From Sclerotinia nivalis (lineage: Eukaryota > Ascomycota > Leotiomycetes > Helotiales > Sclerotiniaceae), in assembly GCA_029531795.1 (NCBI GenBank), contig JAPEIS010000005.1, forward strand, positions 1,362,001 to 1,426,000: DNA of 64,000 nt, read 5' to 3'. Of this stretch, positions 49,576-60,900 are shown piece after piece (positions within the stretch are counted from its first letter, which is position 1; each line of letters starts with the position of its first letter). Both the position numbers and the translations under genes were made by a program. The notes beneath the pieces were generated by a model, which did no database searches, was not told where the DNA came from, and saw only the letters and a list, made by a program, of their open reading frames with translations.

Positions 49576-50248
49576 TTAAGCCACAGCAATACATTCGATC
49601 TCAATTGGAACACCCTTTGGCAATTGGTATACGGCAACGCAACCTGTAGGAACGTCATTAGCATATTTCATCTTCTTCTGCAAACGTCATTCAACCCCCT
49701 CCCCATCACCACTCATCCACCTCTCTCCCCCCTTCATGAAAAGGGTATATCAACTCACTTCTAGCAGGCTTGTGCTTGAAAAGCTTCTCATAAACTCCAT
49801 TCATCTCCGCAAAGTTATCCATAGTTGTCAAGAAGACATTGACCTTTACGACCTTCTCAATGCTGCTTCCAGCTTCCTTGAGAACGGCAGATAAGTTCTT
49901 GACGCAGAGCTCGGTCATGGCAGAGATGCTTGAAGTCTCGAGGGTGAGGATCTCGCCTTCAGGTGTGCATGGGATTTCTGTAGGAGAAGGGTCAGCTTAG
50001 AATCCGGGGTAGGAAGGGGAATTGAGGCTGAAGGAATGGAAAAGAAGAAGGGATTTTAAACTTACGTCCGGAGCAGTAAATAGTAGATGAAGTCTTGATG
50101 GCTTGGGAGTAAGGTCCTGCAGCTATAGAGTCGTTAGAATTGACGCGTAAAAGAGGTGAAGTTCCTCAAATTAATCAATATCCACGAGAATGAGAAGAAG
50201 CTTACGGAAAGCAGCATCCTTGCTGTAAACTGTAGTGAGGTCCGACAT
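49576..50248 (-). CDS. RidA (YjgF/YER057c/UK114) family 2-iminobutanoate/2-iminopropanoate deaminase
   Basis: Four exons (50248-50206, about 50123-50067, 49977-49759, 49643-49576) encode 128 residues, the standard RidA length. RidA proteins hydrolyse reactive enamine/imine products of PLP enzymes such as threonine dehydratase. Seen in order are AAFPAGPYSQAIK, STIYCSGQIPCTPEGEI, LCVKNLSAVLKEAGSSIEKV, VKVNVFLTTMDNFAEMNGVY and, across the last intron, KPARSCVAVYQLPKGVPIEI with the substrate-binding Arg106 and the C-terminal Glu. All key residues are present. No mitochondrial presequence is visible, so a cytosolic (Hmf1-like) form is likely, unlike Mmf1. The introns have GTAAG or GTGAG donors and all phases agree. 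The exon 2 start may be off by one base. Confidence 0.93.
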
Positions 50249-51159
50249 TTTGATAATTGATTGATATGATTCGAAAATTGAACTCGAGATTGATTCTTAA
50301 AGATTACCAGTGTATGAAAATATAATTTATAGTAATTTATCTGCGAGATCGGAGTGGTGAAGCTTTGTCGACGAGAAGGTGGGGTTGAAGCTTCAATTGG
50401 GGAGGGGCACGGTAATGCCTATAATGCCTGCACGCCTGGCCCAAAAATATGTCACGATCTAACCATATTTGGAACAGCCCGATTTCATTAACGAAAGCCA
50501 GCTTCAACGACATGTTAAGAAGTAAACTGTGCTATCTCTACGAAAAATGTACAGCACTTGTCTTACTTTAAAAGTTTGTTTTGGAGGTTGATATAGTGAG
50601 CGAATACCCGGTCGGACGAGTGAATGAAACGTTGCCGCCTACGATATCGTCTGAAAGGTGGATGTGAAGCTAGATGTACTGCCTGTTGGGCGCATTCTGA
50701 CACCTACGAAAATGGCAACTGCGATGCCAATGTTTGTTCGCGGATGGATTATCGACCGTTTGAACACGACTCCCGAACTAAACCAAATACAACCAAAGGA
50801 ATGAAGATTAAATAGTCACTATGAACGAAATATGGCTTCGAAACTGTCCTATCTGCTTCACTGGATCGCATCCTTGCATTTCTATACTTCTCATATTCGA
50901 TGATGGCTTTGTTGTACGAGACGGTACCGATATTCGGAGTCCACTGGGGAAAAGAATCACTTTTCAGCATTCACGAAATATGGCTAGGAAATTATGCTAC
51001 TACAGGGAAGACGAAGTTGTGTTCAACATATATACATTAATATCACGCATACGAGCGACACCATGTACGATCCCGAAACAAACCCGCTATTAAGAGATAT
51101 CTCATTGCTTGGAATCGAAGCTAGGTAAAAATAATGGTTCAGCCGTCAAATACACGGGT
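50249..51159. other. Intergenic spacer
   Basis: This 0.9 kb spacer lies between two minus-strand genes, holding the RidA promoter and the 3' flank of the UBA-domain gene. Short frames only. Confidence 0.5.
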
Positions 51160-52157
51160 TCAATAATTATATTCCAGGAAAATGGCTGCCTATTCTCAAA
51201 AATCAGCAACGACACCGGCCTTGAATCGGAGTATCTACCTTCTCAAAATTGTATCTATACGCTTCTAAGGCACTGATGGCAACGTTTCGTGGGTATCCCA
51301 TGCCTATTAAGTTGCATATGTGAGAATCCTCTTTGGGCACGACAACAGGGTCTGGCCCTTGCTCTCTTACTACTGGTCTCCCATCTCTTATGTAGGCAGT
51401 TGCTGCTTGATCTACCCGAGTCAGTTCTGAATGGTCTCGTTCGAGGAATTATCTCACATTGATTTTCCATCTTCGAATAAGCCGATACCTCTCTCCTACT
51501 CTCAACACCACGTCTTAACATCTCAGCCTCATAGCATCTGAGACAGTCACAGAAATTGAGGGGACAATCGCAAGGATTCTCAAGATCGGGTGTAGGCAAT
51601 CGTGCAGGGCGAGGTGTGGGTGGTGGACCTCGGTTCATTGGAGGGCTCGGGACGCGAGGAAGGTATTGAGTTGTAGTATTGGGTGCAACAAGCTTAAATT
51701 GACGACCTTGGGATGAAGTACTATTCTGGGTCGCAAATTTCATTCCGCTACGTCGTTCAATTGGTTTTTCTCGGATAGTGCGATGATGGGATGATTGAAT
51801 TTGGGTCGAGCTGAGGTCGCTGCGGGACGAACCTACCTTATTCAGTTCCGACGATGAGGAAATTCTGTTTCTTTTCGAATCATTGGAAATACTGAAGGCG
51901 ATGGCATCTCTCTTCTGTTTTTCATCATTTGTTTTCGTCTTGAATTCATTGTTTTCGTTATCAATAGCTCTAGGGGCGAAGTGAACGAATTTCTGTCTAG
52001 GAGCAGGTGACCTTTGATCATTGTCGGCGGCATTGGTCAAGATAGATTGTGGTCCTCGTTGAAGGGAATTCATCTTGGTTTCGGATGGTGCCATTGTGGT
52101 GTTGAAGTAATAATACGTTGGTAAGTGGCTTGTGCCAGGTGAAGTGTTTCCTGACAT
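51160..52157 (-). CDS. UBA-like domain protein with Cys cluster (uncharacterised)
   Basis: Three exons (52157-51458, 51411-51239, 51189-51160) encode 300 residues. The introns are 46 and 49 nt with GTGAG/GTAGA donors and TAG acceptors; the last coding exon is only 30 nt. The C-terminus reads NLIGMGYPRNVAISALEAYR, then YNFEKAAIFLEYNY across the last intron. This is the three-helix UBA pattern (MGYPR loop, AL in helix 2, E-K-A-A in helix 3), implying ubiquitin or protein binding. Residues 196-208 hold a tight CDC...CDC..C cluster that could bind metal. The N-terminal 190 residues are Ser/Pro-rich and look disordered. Reading straight through the introns gives a different, Arg-rich, non-conserved tail. 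The UBA call is good; overall function unknown. Confidence 0.72.
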
Positions 52158-53649
52158 TTTGGCGTGTGGATTGAATTTATAATGATAACAAGGGGTGATA
52201 AGTTGATGATTGAGGATGGTTTGCTTGATGAATCACTTGACTGGTGATGAGCTGTTGATGGATTGTGTTGACTGTGTTGTTCTTTTGATGAACCTGGACA
52301 GAATCGTCAAGCGATGATCAAGCAGAACGAGGGTACCAAGTGTTACACACGTGATTATGTTCCTAGAAGGTTGTTTGGATGTCCGGAGTATGTGGAATCA
52401 ATTTGTTGATAATTGTATGATGGATTTCGATGGAAAGAAAGTAAGTGAAGGAGTGTAAAAGAGAGTGGGTTAGATGAGGGGGAGGTGCAGCTTTTATGGG
52501 TGCTGGGTCGAAAATTATGCTGGGAGCTGATTGGCGAGATGTCCCCTGCGGCACATGCAGGAAGATTTCCTCGATCGCACCCGACTAAGCCCGTGCCAGT
52601 ACTCTCCACAAAAGCGAGAAACCACCTAGCTATATCCCCTGAGTCTGTAAGTCTCTTGAAAAAACCCGTGAGATTCGGCAGACCTTATTGTCAGAAGCTT
52701 GAAGTGGGCCGTGCACAACTCTTGAGTTGTTGAAAATTAAGCCACTACCTATCAGATAGCCAGTGCTCCTACAGAAAAGATTTCGATTGACCAACACTGG
52801 TCTTTTTCAAATTCAAATTGAAACCAACCACACGATTTATATTAGCTTCTTCTTCCTCATCCCTCTTAAAATGGCTGTATGAAGGGGCTATATTGCCGTC
52901 GTACCATTTGTTTCATTCACTTATGATGTAGTTTAATCATACGTCGGCCGATTAATTCGAGAGAATTGACCGAACAAAATTTTGAGTTCGAATTGCTCGA
53001 TAAGGACACCGAAGAGTATTAAGTGGTATTTAATCGGACCTGTAGTACTTTCCTGGTTCGCACGCCTTGTTTGATGCAGTGATGTTTATATGATGACCAA
53101 ATGCTCAAGAGAATCGCTTTGAGAATCATTGTTTAATGTTTGGACTAAAACGATTCTTTAAATATTATTGTGTTGGTCCAGGAGGTCTCAGGAGGCCCCT
53201 CGGGAAAAACCTAAGCTGTTACTCATTGGTCGAGTGTCATTTTATTGTAGATAATAAAAATGTCTATTGTCACCACATGATATTTACTATAATTATAATC
53301 ACCCATGATTAAGCACTGGCACCCTTTCACTGTTCTCCAGCAATGTCAGTGAAAATTCATTGGTTTCGTTTTGACTTTCTAGGCAGCATTGCTTAGGTAG
53401 TCATGGTAAGACATTGTGATTGCGGCTGCCTCGCTTATGTAAATGATGCGTAAGCGTAGCAATAGTCTGCTCTGCGAGCATCTTGAGGGGTTTTTATCCT
53501 TCGATAAATTCGGGCAATTCTTCAGGTATATAATAGATTAATTTTGTGGTTAGAAGGATTTACACTTATTTCACTTGTCCACTTTATAATTCAGATATGT
53601 TGTTGAGTCTAGCTAGCTATAGATGATTTAAATTCTATCGATTGTTACA
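52158..53649. other. Intergenic spacer
   Basis: This 1.5 kb spacer lies between the UBA-domain gene's start and the LINE remnant. It is AT-rich. Short open frames (for example plus 52485-52733) have no recognisable content. Confidence 0.5.
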
Positions 53650-54665
53650 CAAGAAAAGATTCCAAGCCATCAATATCATCTATGGATTTACCAACTACAA
53701 AGTGACACTACGATTAGGATCCCACTTCAATGGGTCCTCTCAATCAGTCTTCAAAGAATTCGCAGCTATTACACAAGCATGGGCCTCCAGACCCCGATTA
53801 ACACATCTTCCTCCTGGAACAGTCCGAATCCGATAGGTCCCGAACCACCTCAACATACCTGAAAACGAGGCTGCCAATAAAGCAGCAAAGAAAGGAACCG
53901 CCCTTCCATCCCCCCCTCACCCAATCTATACTCTAGCCTCTCTAAAACGATTAGCGAAATCAAACGCTAAACTAGCAAAGAAGCAATTATAAAATACCAC
54001 AAACCCTCAATATTATAAGAACCTCATAATCTCCCATACAGAAAAATCAATATTATTCTCCAAAAAAAGAACTACATTAGACTATATCTTAACGATTAAA
54101 TCGCAACACAGAGATTTCGCAACTTATCACAAACACTTCCATCACCCTAAAACATACATTCTATATACTTATAAAAAAAGGAAAACCCCTTTACATTTCT
54201 TCTTCTACAAAACCAAAAAAGCATACAAAACGCTTTCAAAAAGCCCCCCTTCCAAAACTATACCCTGACTTTTAAACTCCCCTTCTAGCATTACCAAACT
54301 CACTAAATAATTAAAAACAACCAAATTCTTCTACAATATTTACCCACAACACCCTAAACTGAATTAACAAAGCAAATATATCGAACAACTATATATATAT
54401 CTTATATATATTAATATAATATCTCCAGAATTGTTCATATATAATTCTAAAATCACCAATAAAACGTACAAGAAAATCAGAAGAAAAATCAAAAGAAAAT
54501 AATCCAATAAACAAAACAAACTACAATTATACCACAGCTTTAAAGCTCTAATCAACTACACAACAGCAATCATATAAACCCTGCCCTAATAACCCTAAAT
54601 TATATCCAACCTAATTAACTAGTATACCACCCGGAGGCCTAACCCCCGGGCGTCATTTATCCAAA
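53650..54665 (+). mobile_element. RIP-damaged 3' end of a Tad1-type LINE retrotransposon
   Basis: Conceptual translation of the plus strand follows the RNase H and C-terminal region of fungal Tad-type LINEs, broken by many stops. Recognisable pieces are SSQSVFKEFAAITQAW (about 53737), TVRIR then stop then VPNHLNIPENEAANKAAKKG (about 53818-53900, where the family has W-VPGH-I-GNEAAD), SQHRDFATYHKHFHHP (about 54095), TPLHFFFYKTKKAY (about 54187) and TTKFFYNIYPQHPKLN ending near 54362. Many changes are G-to-A on this strand: Trp to stop, Gly to Asn or Glu, Asp to Asn. The 5' part, including reverse transcriptase, is missing, as is common for truncated LINEs. The 3' end, with a CCCGG...CCGGG stem near 54632-54650, ends around 54665. 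No target duplication was identified. Confidence 0.8.
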
Positions 54666-54803
54666 ACTGGAATAGATGGCAAAGGTTACACGTGCAAGCA
54701 CATATAGCCTACAACCTATAACGATAAATATATCAATCAATCAATCAATCTATGGATTTACCCAAACCATCTGCAATCTCTCCGTCTCCATACCCTTGTT
54801 CTC

Positions 54804-55923
54804 TCACTCCCTACTCCCCGGCGGCAACTTAATTCCCATCTGCAAATTCTCCATCACCTTCTTCGCACTTTCAACCCCACCATCTAAATACACAGCCCCA
54901 ATAACAGCCTTAACTGCCCTGCTAATAACACGGGTACTATCTTCGCGCGAGTCTTCTTTGACAAGTTCTATGATGTTGCGAAAAGATATTGGAACGTAGG
55001 GCTGAGGACGGATACATGATGCTATGGTAGGGTAAGCATTGAGGGAATGGCGAGAAAGGACACGGTTTGTTATTTGAGCTGCTTGTGCTATTTCTCCAAA
55101 AAAGGATTAATATATTCCTGACTAAATCTCCACTTTATACTCACAGATGAAGAAGAAGAAGAAGAAGATGATGATGATGATGATGATGAGGAAGGAGAAA
55201 AACCAAAAAAAACATACCATCCGGAATACTAAACAAATAATACTGTTCCCTCAAAACCAACCTCATAACCATCTCACCCAATTTCGCCATCCCTTCATTT
55301 CCATCCATACATACCCGTCTCGTTTTCCCCACACACGTCACCCCGTTCTTGGGCGTTTCGAGCGCTTCTTCGAGGATATCGGGGTTGGTAAAGGGGTAGG
55401 AGAGATAGGATTGTAGGATTGGAAGCCAGTTTTTGTTGGTGGCGGGGTTGAAGTGCGTTACGCCGCGGGAGGGGAGTCGGATGATGCGGTTTGTTTGGTT
55501 GGGGTTGGGTGAGGGGGAGGTGGTGAATTTCGAAGAGGTGTCTAGAAGTGGATCGTGGGATTTGTAGGAAGGGGTTGGAGAGGGCGAGGGGGCACGAGAG
55601 GAAGTTAGGCCCGGGTGGGAGTTTATGGGAAAGTTAGGGTTGTGGTTGGGGTTGGAGAGAGATGTTGTGGAGTAATTCGAGCTGTTGGTACTGCGAGGCG
55701 AGGGGGTAGTGATGCTGGCTGAACAAGGGTGGCGGCGAAGCAAAGTGTCTTCTTCATCGACGTCGTGAAAGGGATTAGTCACTCCTGTATTCTCTTCGTA
55801 GCCTTCCCATTCTTCGGGTTGGAGAATGCCGGTGTTATTGGGTTCTTCCCTGGTGTCGTGAAGTGGTTGGAAGGGTTTTGACTGTGGTATTTGAGTGCGG
55901 TAGTTTGTACTTGTTTCAGGCAT
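54804..55923 (-). CDS. RNase III-like fold protein, probably catalytically dead
   Basis: Two exons (55923-55218, 55093-54804) joined across a 124-nt intron encode 331 residues. The first 150 residues are Pro/Ser/Asn-rich and look disordered. From about 165 the sequence resembles the RNase III fold: YLSYPFTNPDILEEALETP, then NEGMAKLGEMVMRLVL (209-224) at the place of the signature helix. After the intron come RVLSRHSLNAY and SRAVKAVIGAVYLDGGVESA, matching the second conserved helix. In active enzymes the signature helix is ERLEFLGDAVL and the second ends D..EA.IGA. Here the first Glu of the LEFLGD core is Ala, its Asp is Glu, and the Glu before GA is Lys. A scaffold or RNA-binding role is therefore more likely than cleavage. 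The intron carries a GAA/GAT microsatellite. No dsRNA-binding domain was seen. Confidence 0.75.
55149..55190. repeat. GAA/GAT compound microsatellite inside an intron
   Basis: About six GAA units followed by about seven GAT units (plus strand) lie inside the single intron of the RNase III-like gene, so length changes would not alter the protein. Confidence 0.9.
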
Positions 55924-57040
55924 TTTGGGTGTTGATAGAGGGATTTTCCAGATTATTAGAACGTGAAAGATGAGCTTGATGTTCTTTCAGGGTAGAGGAT
56001 GCATTATATAAGTTCTATCGATATTTTCTGTAGTCGCTACGCCATTCTGTTATTCAGGAAACCATCAGAATTTCAAACACACATTCAGATAAGCGAATTG
56101 GGGGAAGTGAATCAAGCACTTCACATGTATGGAAAATAGCACATCATAAGAAGAGATTCAGGTAATTGAGGAAGTTATATAGTTTTATAATAAACAAATA
56201 GGAGAATATAGAAATTGTGATTGTGGAATCAGGGAGTTGGACATGTGATCCTTTACTCTCTTTCTCTCGATCGGTATCCTTAATAGATGTTTTGATTATC
56301 TTTGTTTTACTAAAAGCCAGGTGATGCTTCGAGGATAGAGAAGTAAAATATAATAGTGTGGGAGACTACTTGGGTAATTGGACCATTGATACGATAGCAA
56401 ATGAATAATGAGTTTATACATATTCATCTATTCTAACCACTATACCTAGATAAGCACTTCACACAGATTATCACGATTTGATTATCAGTAAACAAGTTAT
56501 CCAAGCATCCAGATTCGAACCAGATATTTTGGTAGAGTGGCATTTGAACTCTTGAATTTAGAGTTCTTTATTCTTTGAGAGAGCTGTTAAGTAGTATTTC
56601 TAGCTCAAAGCAACACCTCATCTCCGATACAGAATCAAGGTTTTATTACTCTTTCGATTTCTTGCTCGTCGGTACTATCATTTTCTCAATGGGATATTGA
56701 TTATACGACTATAAAGGGTATGAGATTATTACACGTTGGACACCACTTAAATGTGATATCAGTTACTTTTGATAGAAGCTAAATATATGTACAAATGTTA
56801 ATATATGCCACCACCACCAGAGACATCGCGAGCGTAAAACTCAAGCTCGACTTGAGCATTAAAAGTTTATTCCGTGAGATACGACATTTTGGATCCTTGA
56901 GCATCCGATGACAGTAGCGAAGAATCTCATGGATCGTCTCTCACATCGCGGGGATCCAATAGCAAATCTCATACAAGCAGTGGATACCCCATAGCCACCC
57001 ATTCCACCCAATCAATCCCATCTCTCATATCCCCAATCGC
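55924..57040. other. Intergenic spacer
   Basis: This 1.1 kb AT-rich spacer has no supported gene. A perfect hairpin (GAACTCT...AGAGTTC, 56546-56566) next to a GATTCGAACC word was considered as a tRNA and rejected. Confidence 0.5.
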
Positions 57041-57993
57041 TTAATAATTCCCCCTGTACCGACTCGAAGTCATTTCTCCCGCATTCGCCAACTCTGTTCT
57101 CTCCTTTGTGGGAACGCCCCCGGGATAGTCATTTCCCTTTCTACTCTGGGGCACCGTGCTCGCATCTGCAGCTTCTGGTTCTGCGGCATATTTCTTTAAA
57201 TCTGCTAGTGAGACCACGTCTCTGTTTTTCGTTAGTCTTTTCTCTTGTGATTCTGTTCTTTCGCTTTGGCATTTGTTGATCCATCTCCTCCATACTTTTT
57301 CGATTGCCATATAGATCAATCCAAGGGGAAGACTTTATAAGGAAGAACAAGAAATATATGTGTTGTCTTGATTCGAATTAAGGGACAAGTATAAAGAAGG
57401 AAAACTGACAAAGCTTTCTCATGCGTAGCATGTAAGTGCACCTTTGGCACTAAATCCTTCTCACTGGAATTCTTCGCAGCCTCCATTGCTTCCTTCCAGC
57501 GACTAGCACATAGACACCATTTCTTTCCTCCAGTGAGGCCAATAGTGCGAAGATTATTGCCACGGGAGGTAGAGAAATCGAGGAAGCTGTCTGTTAAAGT
57601 TGCTTTATGGAGTGTGAGTTGAACTTCCTGAATGAAGGCAAGGGAAAGCAGGAGAGAAATACCAGCAATGGAATGATTTCCCGTGTCCTCTGGTCCAACA
57701 TCACACTGTCCATTCCTATAAAATCCTGTTCTTTTGGCAAATTGACCGAGGGGTTTGTGCATTACTGTTTTCCATTTCTAGTATTAATCTCTGGCTCTTC
57801 TTTTTTCTGTCTTTATTTCATTCCGATACATATTCCACATACCATTAAGAGATTTATGAGCTTTGCCAAAGCTGTCTGATTGACCTTCATTTACCATTTT
57901 GACTGTTGTAGTAGAGTATAAATTAAGTGATCTTAGATTGAGGTAACCTGAAGTTCGAAAGATTTGTGAACGAGGTATTGATACAGAATGCAT
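57041..57993 (-). CDS. DUF2237 family protein with mitochondrial-type N-terminus
   Basis: Four exons (57993-57843, 57764-57663, 57602-57410, 57221-57041) encode 208 residues. The DUF2237 core is clear: KSLNVMHKPLGQFAKRTGFY, RNGQCDVGPEDTGNHSIAA, FLDFSTSRGNNLRT, KKWCLCASRWKEAMEA and VHLHATHEKALDVVSLADLK. The conserved cysteines (QCDVG, WCLC) and His residues (GNHS, HATH) are kept. Members are found from bacteria to fungi and have no assigned reaction. The first 33 residues (MHSVSIPRSQIFRTSGYLNL...) are Arg/Ser-rich without acids and end in LNLYSTTTVKM, a good match to a mitochondrial presequence. A start at Met33 would give a cytosolic form. Intron 3 is 188 nt. Splicing at 57410/57221 rebuilds the family's EKALDVVSLADL. 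Confidence 0.88.
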
Positions 57994-60900
57994 AGAAGTG
58001 CACAGAGAAATGACTTTAATACATAAATATTCAATTGGTGTATATTAGGAGTAGTAAACAAATGAGAAGAAGTTGGAGTTAAGATGTTGATGAGGGGTAT
58101 ATCCACTAAGGAACGTAGTACAATCTATGACGCTGTGATTTGGAATGGCATTATAATATTAAGAACAATGTTTTGTTGAAATTCAAAAGGTACTCACATT
58201 TAATTCAAATCTGGAACTGGATAAATCAGAGAAGATTTCCTGCCAATTGTTCAGGTGCATGAATGAATTCTTTGTTGGAGTTTCAAGGTGTTGAGAGTCC
58301 TCCGGGTTATGATATCACTACTTACATAAAATTATCTTCCCCAATTCACGAATCACACTTTTATAAAGACTATAAAGACTTTGTTTACAGGCAAGTGAAT
58401 CTCACGATGAAACCTGAGTGTTCTTGCGCGAAGAAAAGGATCATGCATTTGGCTTTGAATTGGGTTTCAAGACCAGACCCGAAAAATTAGTATCAGTCTT
58501 TGTAGTCACATCGCTACCATGTGGAGAAATGGCCAAGTGCTTCAAATTACTAGTAAGATGATTTTGTTATTCCAACTAACCGGTTTACTTCAGATTCTCA
58601 GAAGTACTGAAAAGTGGTATTGTGACTTGCATAATTCAAGACACTCTCAGTGTTCAATCATCTCGAGAGTCGATGTGCCTTGATGCTTTAAAGACTTCAA
58701 GGACTACTTCTCCCCTACTAGGAACTCTTCAAAAGATGAGTGTCTAATATCAGCACAAGGTATTGGATGAGTTTGCAATTCTCACGAGAGAGTTAAGCGC
58801 CTAGGTGAGAACCAAATATTGAACGTGTTGGATTCCAACAACTGTCTTTTTCCTCCCGAGGTCCTCATCTGTAATGATTGATACAGTAAGTACAGCTTCT
58901 TTTGTTGGACGGCTGTCTATATAGATTATTTTTGAGATGAAATTTGTAGCAAAGGTAAGAAAGACGATGGGCAGAGAATAATGCAAAGAGCTGTCAACTG
59001 GCCTCTTATATATGCAAGATTTTCTTCAGGGGAAATGAAAGGCTTGATATTGGAAGCGTATCCATTTTCCATTTTTCCTCCCGGTAAAAATTATCTATAT
59101 TTCAAAGATTTACCAGAACAATGTGTATGATATGAAGTAAGAGGTTAATATAATGTCCTTAATAATCATGATAATAAGTCACCCGATTCTTCACGATTTC
59201 TTCTTCAAAATCCCAAAACCAGAGCCATCTAAGCCACAACCTCATTCGCAGGTATACTTCTTGTGCGAAAAATGTCACTTGACACCACCATACCAGAAAT
59301 GAAGTACCTGGTGCTCTCATGAGACTTTTCACACTGGCATGTACCACTATAGTAATTGGATCAATTCCCCGTCCTTGGACAAACCCATCCATCACCCCGC
59401 ACTTCCTCATATATCTGGTGCCACCATGCCACTGAAAAATTGTGGAGGGGCCCACCATTACCACCACTACCACAATTCCGCGCCACCAAATAACAAAACC
59501 CCAAAAGCAACTCAGAGACATTTTTTCCTTCCTTCTTTCTTTCTGGGAATAAAACTTGGTCACTTACGGAAAGTAGGTATCCGTTCGCACGTGGTGTAAA
59601 TCAAACGTGACGTGCATAGTCACTTGTACCTACCTAGTAATTATTTATGTTTAGCATGCAAGTATCCAAGCTGGTTCAAATGGTTGCATCCGAGGCAGTG
59701 ATCGATCGTCCGCATCACATCTTTGAAGATTGGGAAAAAGAATGTCAAAAATCTAGATCATGACCCCCTTCATGATCAGCCGAACAAAACACTACCAAAG
59801 AACTTACTAAACGAAGAGATAAAATTATAAAATTACGAAACATCTGAGCATCATCAAAATAGAAAATAATTCGATCGATCCTATATTGATTTCATTTCAT
59901 TTCCAAAAAGGTTTCGTCTCGTCTCTCATCTCGTTTCATTCCTCCAATCCTTCCTGTGCTACCATATTTATATTCGTTACCTTATGAATTTACTTGGCAC
60001 ATTCCGCGACCAGACGAAGCACGATCGTACTTTGTATGGGAAAAAGAGTAATTCAGGTAGTAATCTGCAACTGTCATGCCAGAAATAGCCACGGATATTC
60101 AGGGACCCAGGCACGCCAGCCATACCCTTTTCAAGCCCCTCTAACCCCAAAGGATCGTCTCTTATTTAAGGCAGGGCTTCACGGACTACCTTTCCCGGGT
60201 CCGCAAAATCATTGAAATATGCGATAAATTAGAGTGCTTCATGCTTTAAATCACAAGCATGACAACTTTGGATCTTCAACAAATTGTCCGAGCAACGAAA
60301 CAACAACCAACCCATTTGTTAGAATTATCCACCCACGCACCTTTGTACTCTGTACAACCTCTGTAATACCAACAGCATAGTACAAAAGTAGTTATTGGAA
60401 CCCCCAGATCAGCGAGAGGGAATAAACGCCAATCGAGATTTGATCGCACACCCCACTTTCGATGGGTGAGTGAGTGATAAGCTTAGACAGCAAACCCTTA
60501 AAAGGAAATAAAACATACCTAGTAATTAGTAAGTATCAGTTGACGGGAGCACGAAAAACATCTACTCCGTAGTAGTCGCTACGTAGTTTGCCCGCCATCC
60601 AAACCACTCGAGCTACTCATTTTCTCCACGCGCTCTTGCAGAGAGAATAATGGGATTTTTGGTCTTGCTGAATACCAGAAGGGACTAGGTTTGACGGGCC
60701 GAGGCTTTGAACATGGGTTAGGAGGAGGAAGGGAGACAGGGATTTAGCAGATGTTTGTTGATCTTGAAGACTGTAGCTGATGGATATAGGATATACCGGT
60801 AGAGATTGGGGATCGGATGAATTGTTATATCGAATATAAAATTTTACCTTTAAATTTTCCAAGCATGGAGAAAAAGGAAAAGCAAAAGGGCAACCTTGAG

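Noticed and set aside
54590..54615. Telomere-like CCCTAATAACCCTAAA words
   Set aside because: Only two imperfect units within the mutated LINE tail; not a telomere or interstitial telomeric array.
56498..56600. Possible tRNA on the minus strand (GGTTCGAATC word with a nearby hairpin)
   Set aside because: A T-arm can be drawn, but no matching 5' acceptor strand exists at the right distance and the hairpin loop lacks the invariant U33, so it does not fold as a tRNA.
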